A program made the position numbers and the translations under genes. The notes under the pieces are model-generated. The model worked only from the letters and a program-made list of their open reading frames with translations, was not told the DNA's origin and ran no database searches. From Bin87 sp965261925 (GTDB lineage Bacteria > Chloroflexota > Dehalococcoidia > Lucifugimonadales > UBA3495), in NCBI GenBank assembly GCA_965261925.1, contig OZ253486.1, forward strand, positions 1,736,001-1,800,000: a stretch of 64,000 nt of DNA, read 5' to 3'. Numbering within the stretch: the stretch's first letter is position 1; each line of letters opens with the position of its first letter. Below, piece after piece: positions 26,701 to 35,753 of the stretch.

Positions 26701-29194
26701 GCGGATCCTCGTTGAAAACGGGGTTCATCCCGCTGTTCCAAACCGCAGGGTCCTGATTGAGTTGCACGTCCCACCCATCGGTCACCGATCGCAACTCCAG
26801 GAAATAGCTCCGGCTTTCGTCGCGGTCACCGGTGATTGACATTTCCAGGGGAAGCAGCGTGAGCCGGTTGTTGTCTACATCATGAGGCGGGAAAATCAAC
26901 TCTCCGGTACCGTCCAGGTTGACGTCGTATCCACCGGTGGCGCCCACGACGCGGTTGAACAGGCTGGGGTCCAGCATCGCCACCGCAGCCGGGCTAGTGT
27001 TCTCGTACTCGGTGAATTCATAGAACGCCTCATCGACCACGGTCTCGATGGCGCTGCCGACGGACTTGAATATAGTGCACATGAGCTCTGCGTTGAAAAA
27101 TTCCAGCGACACCTTGCCGCCGGGATCGTTTTTGTCGGGGAGAGTATTGTCGGAATCCTCCTGCGAACAGGTCTCGCTGTTGGCGGGGTCAAGCATCGCC
27201 GCCAGGGCTTGATAGAGATCCTGGGTGTTCAACTCGCCCTTGAGAATGTTGAAGGTCACCTCGGCGAAGCTGACCTCAGCGCTGAGATCCAGCGGACAGG
27301 TGACGCATGTGTTCAGCTGGGCATCTTTGGGGCTGATGTTGCCGTTCTCATTCACCTTGGCCTGAAATTCAACCCCACCCGGCAGGGTGACTGACACCGG
27401 GGCCACGGACGCGCTGAAGTCCGGATCGGTGTTGTAGCCGGTAGTCCCGTACTCACCTGTATTGAGGACCGAGAATATGATCTTGAATGGGGAGGACACG
27501 CCGCCCTCCACGGACAGCTCAGCGTGGCCGTTGAGCCACGAGGTTATGAAGTGGCCGGCTCCTTCCCGCGTGATGGGCCGGGACATCAGCAATTGCCCGA
27601 CGGGCGAGTTCTGGATCACAGGCAGGGACGCCAGATCATCGACGTCAAAGACCGCCGAAACACCGACTTTGCCCAGCTCAAAGATCGGCAGGATCGGGGG
27701 CCGGAACCCCTCTTCTACCCGCAGGGAAATCAGGTGCTTGAAACCTGCCGAATAGCTCTGCCTCAGCACGGTTTCCCCCACCAATGACAAGGCTGACGTG
27801 GCGATGAATTCCATGGGGTTCAGGTATTCCGCCAGGCAGACATCGCTAAGTTGGTCGATGCGGACCGTTATCGTTCCCTCTTCCTCATCCACGACGCTTC
27901 CTTCCACTTCTTCCCAACGCCCCAGTTGGTCATCCCAGTGCATAACCACCAGGTCGGACGTTTGCTTGCCTTCAGACAAGGTGTAGGGGAGGGTGACGGT
28001 AACCGGCTCCCCGAGGCGCACGTCATCGCCGTCATCGTCCGTAATGGATATATCGTAGACCTGTCCAACGCCCAGCACGCTCTCCGCCGGCGGGTCCGCT
28101 TCTACGATGGTGATAGTGACCATGCCGTTGGTTTCCAAAGTCGAACCCTCGTCGGTTCCGGGCCCCGGAGACCAGACGTATCCGTCTTGGGTCAAGTGCG
28201 CCGTGGCCCCTTCCGGAACCTCGACTTGGACCCCGCTCGGGTGTTGCACCGTTGCTTCGGACCCGGCCGTAATTTGCTGAGATACCATCGGCCGGGGCGT
28301 GGGACGTGGACGAGGCGGTGTAGTACTGGAACCGGGCGGACGTCGGGTGGTGATGGCGAAGGCAATCGCATCTGACTGGACGCCGGCATCATCTACCGCA
28401 ACGGCGCGGAACCGAAGGGTGCTGCCGTCTAGATCCGTAGTGGTTACGGCCAACGTCAGGACACATTCCTGGTCAGCCGCAACGGCACAATCTCCCCGGT
28501 CCAGCGGCGTGCCGTCTTGTGCAACCAATGCGATATGGGCCAGGTTGCCGTCGACGTCCTGCCCCCGGAGTTTGATTGGAATTTCCTGCCCTCTTTCGAA
28601 CCCTCCGCGAGACACGGGTCCTGAGGCCACGGTTTCGCCATCGAACTCCAGAAGGTCGAGCGTAGGCGCTGCATTGGATGCCGGAGTGGCTGATGGGGTT
28701 GGCCCGGGTGTGGCGGGCGGCTGCGGCGTGGTGGACTGCTCGGGAGTTGGCGCAGGCGTGGAGACGGACCCGGAGCCAGAGGTCTGCTCCTCCTGTTCCC
28801 TGGGAAACTCCACCTGGTCCGGTTCGGTGGCGTCTTCAGCTGCACCCGGTTTCCGGACAATCAGGTAGCACACCTGGTCGGGAGAGTCGGCCTGGTAGCC
28901 TCCGTCGGCGTCGTCCGAAGCAGGGTAGGCGCGAATGGTGGTGTAGCCGTTGCTGTCGGAGGCGCGTATGACGAACCAGCGTTCCCCGTCGAAGTCGGTG
29001 TGGTAATCCTGGTACTGGATGCGGCCGTGGTCCTTCTCCCGCAGTGGGCCCGCATATTGCTGGTTGGGCCAATCGGGAGGACATTCGGGGGCATCCTGAG
29101 CCACTGCCTGGTGGGCCCAAATGGCCCCGGTGACCATCAGGCTCGCCACCGTACCGAGCACGATCAGGGTTCGCAGGTTCCGGGCCAACGCCAT
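23723..29194 (-). CDS. Secreted giant protein with leucine-rich repeats and propeller-like repeats
   Basis: 1,823 residues. The ATG at 29194 is preferred to the GTG at 29203 because AGAGGTG is placed six bases before it. A signal peptide is followed by a Pro/Thr-rich linker (about 120-170), Ig-like sequence, a ZU5-like part (VQVEVPEGATAHL), a DUF11-type domain (VANLGPSPASGIRVHALN), a first LRR block (GEIPEELGYLKRLKILDL), five repeats of the type GIWSDGTTMWVAD-KIYAYN that resemble propeller blades, and a second LRR block of eight almost identical 24-30-residue units (LTGEIPEELAQLTNLTFLDL). It is probably exported and involved in adhesion or host contact. The cell-surface anchor, if any, was lost with the C-terminus. 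The LRR units are 72-90 bases long and so alike at DNA level that copy number is likely to vary. Confidence 0.85.
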   Translation of the reverse strand: MALARNLRTLIVLGTVASLMVTGAIWAHQAVAQDAPECPPDWPNQQYAGPLREKDHGRIQYQDYHTDFDGERWFVIRASDSNGYTTIRAYPASDDADGGYQADSPDQVCYLIVRKPGAAEDATEPDQVEFPREQEEQTSGSGSVSTPAPTPEQSTTPQPPATPGPTPSATPASNAAPTLDLLEFDGETVASGPVSRGGFERGQEIPIKLRGQDVDGNLAHIALVAQDGTPLDRGDCAVAADQECVLTLAVTTTDLDGSTLRFRAVAVDDAGVQSDAIAFAITTRRPPGSSTTPPRPRPTPRPMVSQQITAGSEATVQHPSGVQVEVPEGATAHLTQDGYVWSPGPGTDEGSTLETNGMVTITIVEADPPAESVLGVGQVYDISITDDDGDDVRLGEPVTVTLPYTLSEGKQTSDLVVMHWDDQLGRWEEVEGSVVDEEEGTITVRIDQLSDVCLAEYLNPMEFIATSALSLVGETVLRQSYSAGFKHLISLRVEEGFRPPILPIFELGKVGVSAVFDVDDLASLPVIQNSPVGQLLMSRPITREGAGHFITSWLNGHAELSVEGGVSSPFKIIFSVLNTGEYGTTGYNTDPDFSASVAPVSVTLPGGVEFQAKVNENGNISPKDAQLNTCVTCPLDLSAEVSFAEVTFNILKGELNTQDLYQALAAMLDPANSETCSQEDSDNTLPDKNDPGGKVSLEFFNAELMCTIFKSVGSAIETVVDEAFYEFTEYENTSPAAVAMLDPSLFNRVVGATGGYDVNLDGTGELIFPPHDVDNNRLTLLPLEMSITGDRDESRSYFLELRSVTDGWDVQLNQDPAVWNSGMNPVFNEDPLLSDALRRVEFDALALSAYSTHWLVTADTDAPATGNADFWLVHDKLVDEVVATATLDLVKSQPYADLTIEATGQYAFSIDGETLAYTVQVANLGPSPASGIRVHALNTVGDGLRLTGASTPGNSRLCGDTPRFRGVNCSLDDLQADESVELTLEFDLGVSLDPGQPIRMAFAVETGSRDLTPQNNSTVAVVTRNTSEREILTAFYAAAGGSSWTNDLNWGSNLPLDDWHGVEIYDGRVVALDLADNGLSGDIPVQVGYLTHLERLDLHGNDLPGEIPEELGYLKRLKILDLKENQLTGTIPAALGHLTNLELLSLGHNTELTGPIPEELLNLTKLKVLSLRSSALTGEIPSVLARLTRLEQLHLNDNKLAGEIPTALGSLDKLQNVYLSGDDHVIIGCIPPDLGDVPNNDLGQLRLPDCGSTPFALDPALQFPAEVLDAAGNDAPWGIWSDHTTMWVADSDDKKIYAYNLETKERDADKDFNTLDAAGNDNPRGIWSDGTTMWVADDPTLTPGRIYAYNMDDRERNSGLDFAATMDAAGNRNPAGIWSDESTMWVADWVENKIYAYNMADKSREFTSDINDLDDDAQNLEPTGIWSDRRTMWVADDPLLGSGKIYAYNLRDGERVSRLEFQTLAGAGNTDPSGIWSNGAIMWVADRDDGKIYAYNMPTFTGIQADRAALTALYHATGGPSWRNDANWLSATDLAEWHGVTTDADGRVTELHLGDNYMRGEIPEELAQLTNLTFLDLGLNDLTGEIPEELAQLTNLTFLDLGSNDLTGEIPEELAQLTNLTVLELHSNRGPNYTGLTGEIPEELAQLTNLTFLDLSNNYLTGEIPEELGQLTNLTHLYLHANGDLGFNGLIGEIPEELAQLTNLTTLSLWYNDLTGEIPEELGQLSNLTRLDLSSNDLTGEIPEELGQLTNLTFLSLYGNDFTGCIPTGLRYVGNGGLALPFCDETASAPVITSDYSFTVPEGTTAVGTLTATDQDTAGNLLV

Positions 29195-29410
29195 TGCAAA
29201 CACCTCTGTACCCGATTAGCCATTCCGGTTACGGGCCAGACAGGCCAAAAACCGCAACGAATGCCGTGCGCACACACGTTCATCGTGCGCACCCACATTG
29301 GCGCGCCCCGTCCACGCGCGGCATAATACGTTCCGATGCCCTCAATGTCCTTGCAAATGGACATGTTTGACGAAAATGCAAATACGATATAGTGGTTTTG
29401 CGGAGATCTC

Positions 29411-30862
29411 ATGTCGCTGAACAACGATGCTCAAAAGATCCGGGCCAAACAGGTCGGCGTCCTGATGAGGCATTACCGCTCTTCCTTTCTGGCGGAGGAC
29501 GGACGAACCGGGTTGACGCTGGAAAACGTCCTCGAGCGAATGGCCAAGGCCAACCAACGCTACGAGACCTCCGCTCCCTCCACCGTGTCCCGTTGGGAAT
29601 CGGGGGCGACCATGCCCAGGAAGAGGCGGCTGCAGGAATTTGGCGCTGCCCTAAATCTGTCGCCGCATGAGATCGACGGCCTGGTGGCGCTGGCCGGGAT
29701 TGATACCGAGATTGGGATCGAGGCCGCTCACTCGGCTGGAACTGCCCAGGAGCGCCATGAAGACTTGGCCGCTTCGGCAAAGGGATCAGGGCGATTGATC
29801 CCGGAAAGCGGCGGCACTCTCGGCCGGGCAAGCGTTCGGTCATCGTTGGCGCCGGCACTGAAGGGAGGCATCTTGCAGTTTTCGCTCCCGATACTGGCCA
29901 TAGCAGGATCCGGTTATCTGTTGTCGTCCCTGGAGATAACGGAAACCTGGATACTGATGCTCTACATCGGGCTTGCCATGGGGCTGGTAGTGTTCCAGGG
30001 ACTGCTCAGGATGCGGCGGGCCGACAGCCTTCGCGACCTGCTGTTCATGTCGTTGTTTGTCGTGCTCAGCGCGCCGCTAACGCAGATTCCGTTTGTTCAT
30101 ATGGACCATTACGGGTTGTACATACTTAGCGGTTCCAATGACAGCGCAAAACTCATCCTGCTCTCTCTGGTCGCCTGCCTGTCCATGGCGCTGATCGCCA
30201 GCCTCGCGTTCGATCTGCTCTGGAGATGGCAGTACTCGGGCCGCGGCGCCAAAAAAGCTCATCACCGCGCCGTCTGGGCCGTTGCCCCGCCGGTGGCGTT
30301 CATTTACCTGTGCATCCTTTTGCTCGGATCGTTGGGAGCCTGGATCGAGTACCTATTTGTTCTGAGCGTGCTCACCGGCGCATTCATCACGCTGGCCTTG
30401 TTGCTCGACGAAACCATCACACTCTCCGTATGGGACCGGAGGTTCCTGCTATGGTCTGGGTTCATGACCATCTTGGTGCTGACCGCTATCGGGGCCGCGG
30501 CGGTGCTGGTGGGCTACTCGGAATTCAGTGTGCTGTCCTCAAAAGGTCACACGTTGATACACTCCTGGGACGTGGATTACAGCGCGTGGGGGTACTCTCA
30601 GCAAGAGTTGGTGGATCGCAGCCGGGTCAGTTTCCTCTGGAATGCCACGTTGGTCCTGGCTTACATGGTCATTGTCGTCGGTGGCGCCTTTATGGCGACC
30701 ATCTATCGGCTGGAAACCGCCGAGACCGGGCCCCCCACTGCGGACATCGGGGAACTCCCGGCAGGAGCAACGACGCATCCCACTCCGCGGAAGCGGAGGA
30801 TCAAATCTATCTTCGGGCCTGGAAGGCTTGCCGGCAGCCCGATTTATTCAAGTGCGGGCTGA
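29411..30862 (+). CDS. Membrane protein with N-terminal XRE helix-turn-helix
   Basis: 483 residues. The N-terminal 95 residues resemble an XRE-type DNA-binding domain (LENVLERMAKANQRYETSAP, STVSRWESGATMPRKRRLQE). The region from about 150 to 440 has around eight hydrophobic helices, such as FSLPILAIAGSGYLLSSL and LILLSLVACLSMALIASLAF. This is a membrane-tethered transcription regulator architecture, perhaps sensing an envelope signal. GGAGA precedes the ATG. It is divergent from the LRR protein gene across a 216-base gap, so it could control that gene, which is inference. The alpha/beta hydrolase follows after 47 bases. Confidence 0.7.
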   Translation: MSLNNDAQKIRAKQVGVLMRHYRSSFLAEDGRTGLTLENVLERMAKANQRYETSAPSTVSRWESGATMPRKRRLQEFGAALNLSPHEIDGLVALAGIDTEIGIEAAHSAGTAQERHEDLAASAKGSGRLIPESGGTLGRASVRSSLAPALKGGILQFSLPILAIAGSGYLLSSLEITETWILMLYIGLAMGLVVFQGLLRMRRADSLRDLLFMSLFVVLSAPLTQIPFVHMDHYGLYILSGSNDSAKLILLSLVACLSMALIASLAFDLLWRWQYSGRGAKKAHHRAVWAVAPPVAFIYLCILLLGSLGAWIEYLFVLSVLTGAFITLALLLDETITLSVWDRRFLLWSGFMTILVLTAIGAAAVLVGYSEFSVLSSKGHTLIHSWDVDYSAWGYSQQELVDRSRVSFLWNATLVLAYMVIVVGGAFMATIYRLETAETGPPTADIGELPAGATTHPTPRKRRIKSIFGPGRLAGSPIYSSAG

Positions 30863-30909
30863 TTGGCGGAGTTGCGCCGCAACCTCCGTAATCGTGACGT
30901 TCTTGGCTT

Positions 30910-31998
30910 ATGCCACCGAGCCGGGCGCGTAATTCCCGTCGGTTGTACGTTGCCCAGGCGACCATCGTCATCATCGTCGCGGCGTTGGTGCTGTGGCGGC
31001 CGGCGACGACTACCCTGCACACCGCGGCCTTCGTGGGCGAGATGCTGCCCGGCCCGGTGAAAGTGCAGCGCCTGCTGACGCCGGAACCCCATCGAACGAC
31101 GACGACTTTCCTCCAACACGATGGCACCCTGGACGAAGCCGAGGTCTTCGTCATCCCGGACGGCAAGAAGCGCGCGGCCGTGCTCATGTTCCTGGGCGCC
31201 ACCCCTCACGGCACGGATGATCCGGAAGTCGTCAAACTGGGTTGGGCGCTGGCGCGCACCGGGTTCGCCGTGATGTTCTATTGGTCGGAGACCATGGGAC
31301 TGGAAGCACGGCTTGACGCTGCTGACATCGTCAACGTCGTTGGGGCGTTCGAGCACCTGGCGCGGCAGCCGTACGTGGATCCGGAGCGCTTGGGGCTGGC
31401 GGGATTCTCGGTGGGAGCGTCATTCGCGCTGGCCGCCGCTGCGGACCCGCGCATTGCCGACGACATCGCCTTTGTCAATTCCTTCGGCGGATACTACGAC
31501 CTCGCGGGACTGATTGCGCAGATAGCTGCCGGTCGTGCGCTGGACGGCGAGATGGAGACTCCGTGGGAGGTCGATCAGCTCGCCAGGAAAGTGTTCACCA
31601 ACACCCTTTTGGCGGAACCCCCGTCGGAAGCCCGCGATGCTCTGCTGCAGGGCGTCCACAGCCTCGAGGAGGCCAGGCGGACGTTCGAGCGCCTGCCGGC
31701 CACATTCAAGTCGGATGTTGGCGTCGTTTCTCCTTCGCAGTACGTCGAGTATTGGAGTGGCGGAACTGTGATGCGGGTGATGCACGATCGCGGTGATGCC
31801 GTAGTCCCAGTGGACGAATCGCGGCGGCTGGCGGCTGCCCTGCGGCAGGAGCGGCCTGATGTGGAGTTGTACTACACCGAAACCGACATCTTCCGCCACG
31901 TGAGTCCCGACGCCGACGCCAAATGGAAACCGCTGTTGAAAGGCGCCTGGCAAGTCTGTCGGCATATGTACCACATCATCCGCATGGCTCAGCATTGA
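30910..31998 (+). CDS. Membrane-anchored alpha/beta hydrolase (dienelactone-hydrolase-like)
   Basis: 362 residues. One N-terminal hydrophobic helix (YVAQATIVIIVAALVLW) acts as signal anchor, so the enzyme would lie outside the cytoplasmic membrane. The hydrolase fold shows the nucleophile elbow LAGFSVGASFALAAA (Ser near residue 165), a later acid region MHDRGDAVVPVDESRRL and the catalytic histidine candidate in TDIFRHVSPDAD. The overall pattern fits the dienelactone hydrolase / BAAT-like group. Substrate unknown. It is on the same strand as, and 47 bases after, the membrane HTH protein, so the two probably form an operon. Confidence 0.75.
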   Translation: MPPSRARNSRRLYVAQATIVIIVAALVLWRPATTTLHTAAFVGEMLPGPVKVQRLLTPEPHRTTTTFLQHDGTLDEAEVFVIPDGKKRAAVLMFLGATPHGTDDPEVVKLGWALARTGFAVMFYWSETMGLEARLDAADIVNVVGAFEHLARQPYVDPERLGLAGFSVGASFALAAAADPRIADDIAFVNSFGGYYDLAGLIAQIAAGRALDGEMETPWEVDQLARKVFTNTLLAEPPSEARDALLQGVHSLEEARRTFERLPATFKSDVGVVSPSQYVEYWSGGTVMRVMHDRGDAVVPVDESRRLAAALRQERPDVELYYTETDIFRHVSPDADAKWKPLLKGAWQVCRHMYHIIRMAQH

Positions 31999-32427
31999 CC
32001 GGGAGCAATTCCTGTGAGTCGGATTTGGTGATGGTAATGGGTACATCAAACCAGGTGTCCTTTGCTCGGGCAGGTCGGTGTATTCGTGCGTACTTATCGG
32101 ACGTCGGCTACCGTGGAGAACGGCTCGGGATAGCTTCGGTCCGAAAAAGGAGCGGCTAGATGCCGGCCTTCGCTGAGTGGGAATACCAGACCGTGCGAGA
32201 ACGTTCCGTAGCCGGACAACTTCGTGCCCGGGAGGTCGGCAAGAATGCTTGCCCGGGACAGCCCACTACACCGACCGGGCCGTACCGCCACCAGGCTTGC
32301 CGAAAACTGCCGAGTGGCTCGTTCCATCACTTGCAAGGCCATTTCGGTCAGCAAATCAGACTGACGAATTGACTGCTGATTGCATGACAGCCTCACCCAG
32401 GGGGTATGGGACTACGCTGAGCTAAAG
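31999..32427. other. Intergenic stretch, no gene seen
   Basis: About 430 bases between the convergent hydrolase and lipoprotein genes. Short frames on both strands lack ribosome sites and family features. No clear terminator hairpin was found by eye. Confidence 0.5.
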
Positions 32428-34362
32428 TCACGGCGTGATCTCGTACGACACCTGAGCCAGTTTTTGTTCTCCCAGATACACGTACACCCAGTAACGCCCT
32501 GGGGGTCCGTTCACGGCTGCGCTTCCCAGGCTGAAACCCTTCCGGCGCGAAGCGGCACTCCCGGCAACGTTTATGCTGTCATCAAGGTCACGGTTAAAAT
32601 AAAACCCGTCCCCTTCGAAATACTGTACTGACTGCAACGTCAACCTGTCCGGTCCATGGTGGTCGTCGTAAGAATACATCAGGTTGATGTACAGGCTGTC
32701 CGGCCGGTCGCTGGCCGAAATACTGGCTACGGCCGGTCCCTCGCCTCTCTCTGTGCTGACCCAAGCTCGGTCGATACGACCGTTGATGCTGGGGAGCACA
32801 GGGTCCACCGGCCTGTCGTCCTGGTAACTGAGATCAGACGGCACTGTACCGTGGTACCATCTGGCAATCGCTCGGTCCACAACGGCCGCCACTTCCTCGG
32901 TAACGTCTGTTTTGAACGCGGCTTCCAGATGACAAATTCCAGCGCTGATGCCCTGGCAGTCGTCGCCATCGTCGTCATGCTGGGCCAGTAGGTACAGCCG
33001 GCGAAATCCTTGGCGGAACGTCAACTCGTCCATGTTGCGATACAACTCGTGGAATATCCGGCCGCCCAGGATGTAATTGCAGCGGAACTCGGCGTCTCCT
33101 TTTTGGGCAGCCAAGCTTTCCAGTTCGGCTATGGTGCCAGCGTAAGCACACGGCTCCCATCTCATGATAATCGGATGGGCTGGGGTCACATTCCCAACGA
33201 TTGTGTCCAGCAACACCTCTGCCCCCTGGACAATCCATTGTTCATTGGACGTCCAGTAGTAGCTCGCGAGTTCATGTACGTGAAGCGCGAGGGCTGCATC
33301 GGCAGATTGTTCGTCCGCATCATTGGTTGGACGGATCGTGGTGTGGGTTTTCGAGTTGAGCCCTCCGGCAAACTCGGGCAGGGCGTCCTCAAAAAGCAGT
33401 ATCAGATCGCGTTGCGGGAAGGGCGCGGACATAAATTCTTCCGTCCCCCTCAAAGCGCCCTCTATCACGTCCATCGAACGCTCAGCGCCCGGTCGCGTTC
33501 GGACCAGCGTGAGGTGCACTGCGCCCGCCAAGGGCAGAATGATCGTGCGCTCTTCCAAAAACACCTTGTCGGGGTCCAGCAATGTGTCCACCAGTTGAGG
33601 GTTGTACCGCTGAACGGTCCAAAGAACCGCAATTATTTTGGCCTCGTCATCATTGATACCATCGCTTATGGCGGGATGGGCCATGAGCTGCGCCAGTTTG
33701 TCCGGATACTGCTGCGCCAAATGGCCCAAGGACTCCATAGCCGGCTTGTTCCTGCCATCCTGTACCCAAGAATGCTCCACAACATCGAAGAAGGCGCTAC
33801 CCCCGTTTACCGCCAGATAGATCAACCCTTGAACGGCGTCCATTTCGGATACTGAGCCCTTGTCGGGGTTGGCGATCCCGTCGGCAACCCACACCAAATC
33901 ACTGATCATGCGTTCCCGCTCCGGCTGGGTAGAGCGGAGATAACCGTCCTGCCTCAAATCATATGAGGCTAACTCTGACCAGCCATCGTTTGCCGATGGC
34001 GCGGTCGGGGTGGGTGTTCGTTGGCTTTTCGTCGGTCGGACTGCGGGAGTCTGCGCAGGCTCCGGTGCAGGCGACGCGATGGGCATTGGGGTCGGCGAAG
34101 GAACGGGTGCATTTGCAGCAGCAACCGTGGGCAGGGGCGTGGCAGGAGGGGTCAACTGTTCGGTAGCCATGGGAACAACGGCGGGAATATCGGTGGGCAC
34201 AGCAACCCGCGGTTGTTTGATTACGGCTGGTTGCAGGGTTGTCGTAGGATGTTCCGGAGGCTGATTATCCCCAACCCCTGACAGCCCCGCTCCGAGGCAA
34301 CCCACGGCCACCGGGGCGCCTAAAACCAATAAACCCAATAGCAAAAAGCCGACAAGCCGCAT
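32428..34362 (-). CDS. Lipoprotein with a gluzincin-like domain lacking the zinc site
   Basis: 644 residues from the ATG at 34362 (second of two adjacent ATGs, with GGGGA just upstream). The signal segment MRLVGFLLLGLLVLGAPVAV ends in GC, a plausible lipobox. A Pro/Thr-rich linker to about residue 120 follows, ending with a possible spacer to the folded domain. The domain has HELASYYWTSNEQWIVQGAE near residue 362, which lines up with HExxH-x18-E of M1-type metallopeptidases. Here the second histidine is replaced by tyrosine and the glutamate by glutamine, so zinc binding is unlikely. The C-terminal 100 residues (RYWVYVYLGEQKLAQVSYEI) look like a beta-sandwich. It is probably a surface-exposed protein that no longer works as a protease. 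Confidence 0.6.
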   Translation of the reverse strand: MRLVGFLLLGLLVLGAPVAVGCLGAGLSGVGDNQPPEHPTTTLQPAVIKQPRVAVPTDIPAVVPMATEQLTPPATPLPTVAAANAPVPSPTPMPIASPAPEPAQTPAVRPTKSQRTPTPTAPSANDGWSELASYDLRQDGYLRSTQPERERMISDLVWVADGIANPDKGSVSEMDAVQGLIYLAVNGGSAFFDVVEHSWVQDGRNKPAMESLGHLAQQYPDKLAQLMAHPAISDGINDDEAKIIAVLWTVQRYNPQLVDTLLDPDKVFLEERTIILPLAGAVHLTLVRTRPGAERSMDVIEGALRGTEEFMSAPFPQRDLILLFEDALPEFAGGLNSKTHTTIRPTNDADEQSADAALALHVHELASYYWTSNEQWIVQGAEVLLDTIVGNVTPAHPIIMRWEPCAYAGTIAELESLAAQKGDAEFRCNYILGGRIFHELYRNMDELTFRQGFRRLYLLAQHDDDGDDCQGISAGICHLEAAFKTDVTEEVAAVVDRAIARWYHGTVPSDLSYQDDRPVDPVLPSINGRIDRAWVSTERGEGPAVASISASDRPDSLYINLMYSYDDHHGPDRLTLQSVQYFEGDGFYFNRDLDDSINVAGSAASRRKGFSLGSAAVNGPPGRYWVYVYLGEQKLAQVSYEITP

Positions 34363-34365
34363 CAT

Positions 34366-34727
34366 TCCCCACGGATTTACCTGCGCCACGGATTTACCTG
34401 GATGTCCCCGAATTCTTGCCCACGGGCCCAAACCACCGTCTCCAAGTATTCGGTCGGTCTGCAATCTTACTCCCGGGCAATTGTTGCAAAGCGCTCCTTC
34501 CAGGGTTGAACCGGTGGGAGCGTCGCGTGCTCAGGACGGAGTTTGTCACGGATCGCAGTGCAACCTCTTGGGGGATTTTTTACGGACGCCAGTTGGCCAG
34601 CACGACTATACATACGGTCGATCTCGCGAGCTAGTGTAAACGTCATGTCGAAGACTCAGCTCGGGATCACGGCCATAAGCCTGCATTGAACGTATTGATG
34701 GCTGCCACTGCGACGTAACCGGATCGA
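34366..34727. other. Intergenic stretch, no gene seen
   Basis: About 360 bases upstream of the lipoprotein gene and downstream of vapC. No open frame with a ribosome site and no recognisable RNA or repeat was seen. The lipoprotein promoter must lie here. Confidence 0.45.
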
Positions 34728-35129
34728 TTACCAGACGGTGGCCACCTGATCCGACGCCGCCAGCACCTCGTCCCGGGTCACCACCGGCGGGCCCAGCGCG
34801 TCCGCCTCAGCGGCGATCAGCCGGTCGTGCATCTCCGGAACTTCAGGACACCGGTCCATCCTCTCCAGCTGTGCCCGACCCAATTCGGACAGTTCTATCC
34901 CGCTCACCGAGTCCAGCGCCTCCAGTAAGGCCGAAGGCGCCAGAGGAGTGCCCAGCTTGGCCGACAGGTAGTAGAACTCCGCCACCACGATGGCGGGTAC
35001 CACCACCGTAGCGTTGCCGGTTTCCGCCAGCTGGAAGACGGCGCTGGCGGCGGCGCTGAGGCACTCCGGTGAGCGGAAATACCACCAGAGAGCATGGGTG
35101 TCCGCAATGAACCGGGTCCGGCTAATCAT
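34728..35129 (-). CDS. vapC: VapC-type PIN-domain toxin
   Basis: 133 residues of the PIN-domain family, which cut RNA with a metal-binding acidic cluster. Visible acidic residues are in FIADTHALWW (Asp, residue 9), VAEFYYLSAKL (Glu), MHDRLIAAEADAL (Asp) and VVTRDEVLAAS (Asp), matching the four-acid pattern. The start MISRTRF at 35129 overlaps the vapB stop by 8 bases, so translation is coupled. It is the last gene of a four-gene toxin-antitoxin operon on the minus strand. Confidence 0.88.
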   Translation of the reverse strand: MISRTRFIADTHALWWYFRSPECLSAAASAVFQLAETGNATVVVPAIVVAEFYYLSAKLGTPLAPSALLEALDSVSGIELSELGRAQLERMDRCPEVPEMHDRLIAAEADALGPPVVTRDEVLAASDQVATVW

Positions 35130-35400
35130 CTGGATCTCCGGGGATACCGTCGGACAACTGCTCCCGAGCCTCCCAGACGCCCTTGATGCCCTGGAAGTCC
35201 CGGTAGCTGGCGTCAGGCAACTCGGCAAGGGCTCCTCGCAGCGTGGCCAGGGAGGGTCTGTCGGCGGCGCCAGCATCCACCGCGGTGAGCCGCCCGCACG
35301 GACGTCCCCGGCGCGTGATGATCACCTCATCGCCATGGTCCAGGTTCCGGAGTATCTCGCTGAGGCGAGCCTTTACTTCCCTGATGCTGTAAGTGGTCAT
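35122..35400 (-). CDS. vapB: VapB/Phd-type antitoxin
   Basis: 92 residues from the ATG at 35400 (MTTYSIREVKARLSEIL). This is the N-terminal fold of Phd/YefM-type antitoxins, with DEVIITRRGRPCGRL as the typical continuation (dimer and DNA-binding half). The C-terminal half (GALAELPDASYRDFQGIKGV) would wrap the VapC toxin. It begins 5 bases after the stop of the XRE gene upstream and overlaps vapC. Confidence 0.88.
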   Translation of the reverse strand: MTTYSIREVKARLSEILRNLDHGDEVIITRRGRPCGRLTAVDAGAADRPSLATLRGALAELPDASYRDFQGIKGVWEAREQLSDGIPGDPDD

Positions 35401-35405
35401 ACCCG

Positions 35406-35753
35406 TCAAACCTCAGCAACAGCAGTGGTTTCCTCTTCCGACGCGCTGGAAAAGTTGGTGATGGCCACATCACCGGTGGGGAACGATGCGACGATGCGCA
35501 GTTGCCCGCCGATCGATTCGATATAGGAACGCAGGCTCGAGATGTACATATCGGCCCGCTGTTCCAGCTTCGCAACGGCCGACTGGTTCACCTGCAGGCG
35601 ATCCGCCAAGTCCTGCTGGGTGAGGGCCATGGCCTGGCGCAATTCCCGCAAGGGCATTTCCGCCGTCAGCTCGTCTTTCTTCCTTTCGACCCGACCACGG
35701 CGTTCCGGCGTGAAACCCTCGATCAGATCCTGGAACTCATGGCGTCCACTCAT
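35406..35753 (-). CDS. XRE-family antitoxin of the RelE-type toxin
   Basis: 115 residues. The helix-turn-helix MALTQQDLADRLQVNQSAVA is followed by KLEQRADMYISSLRSYIESI and GGQLRIVASFPTG, the order typical of antitoxins encoded after a RelE/HigB-like toxin. Its ATG overlaps the toxin stop (ATGA), so the two are translationally coupled. It probably represses the operon through the inverted repeat ATTCC-6-GGAAT at 36124-36139. Confidence 0.87.
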   Translation of the reverse strand: MSGRHEFQDLIEGFTPERRGRVERKKDELTAEMPLRELRQAMALTQQDLADRLQVNQSAVAKLEQRADMYISSLRSYIESIGGQLRIVASFPTGDVAITNFSSASEEETTAVAEV

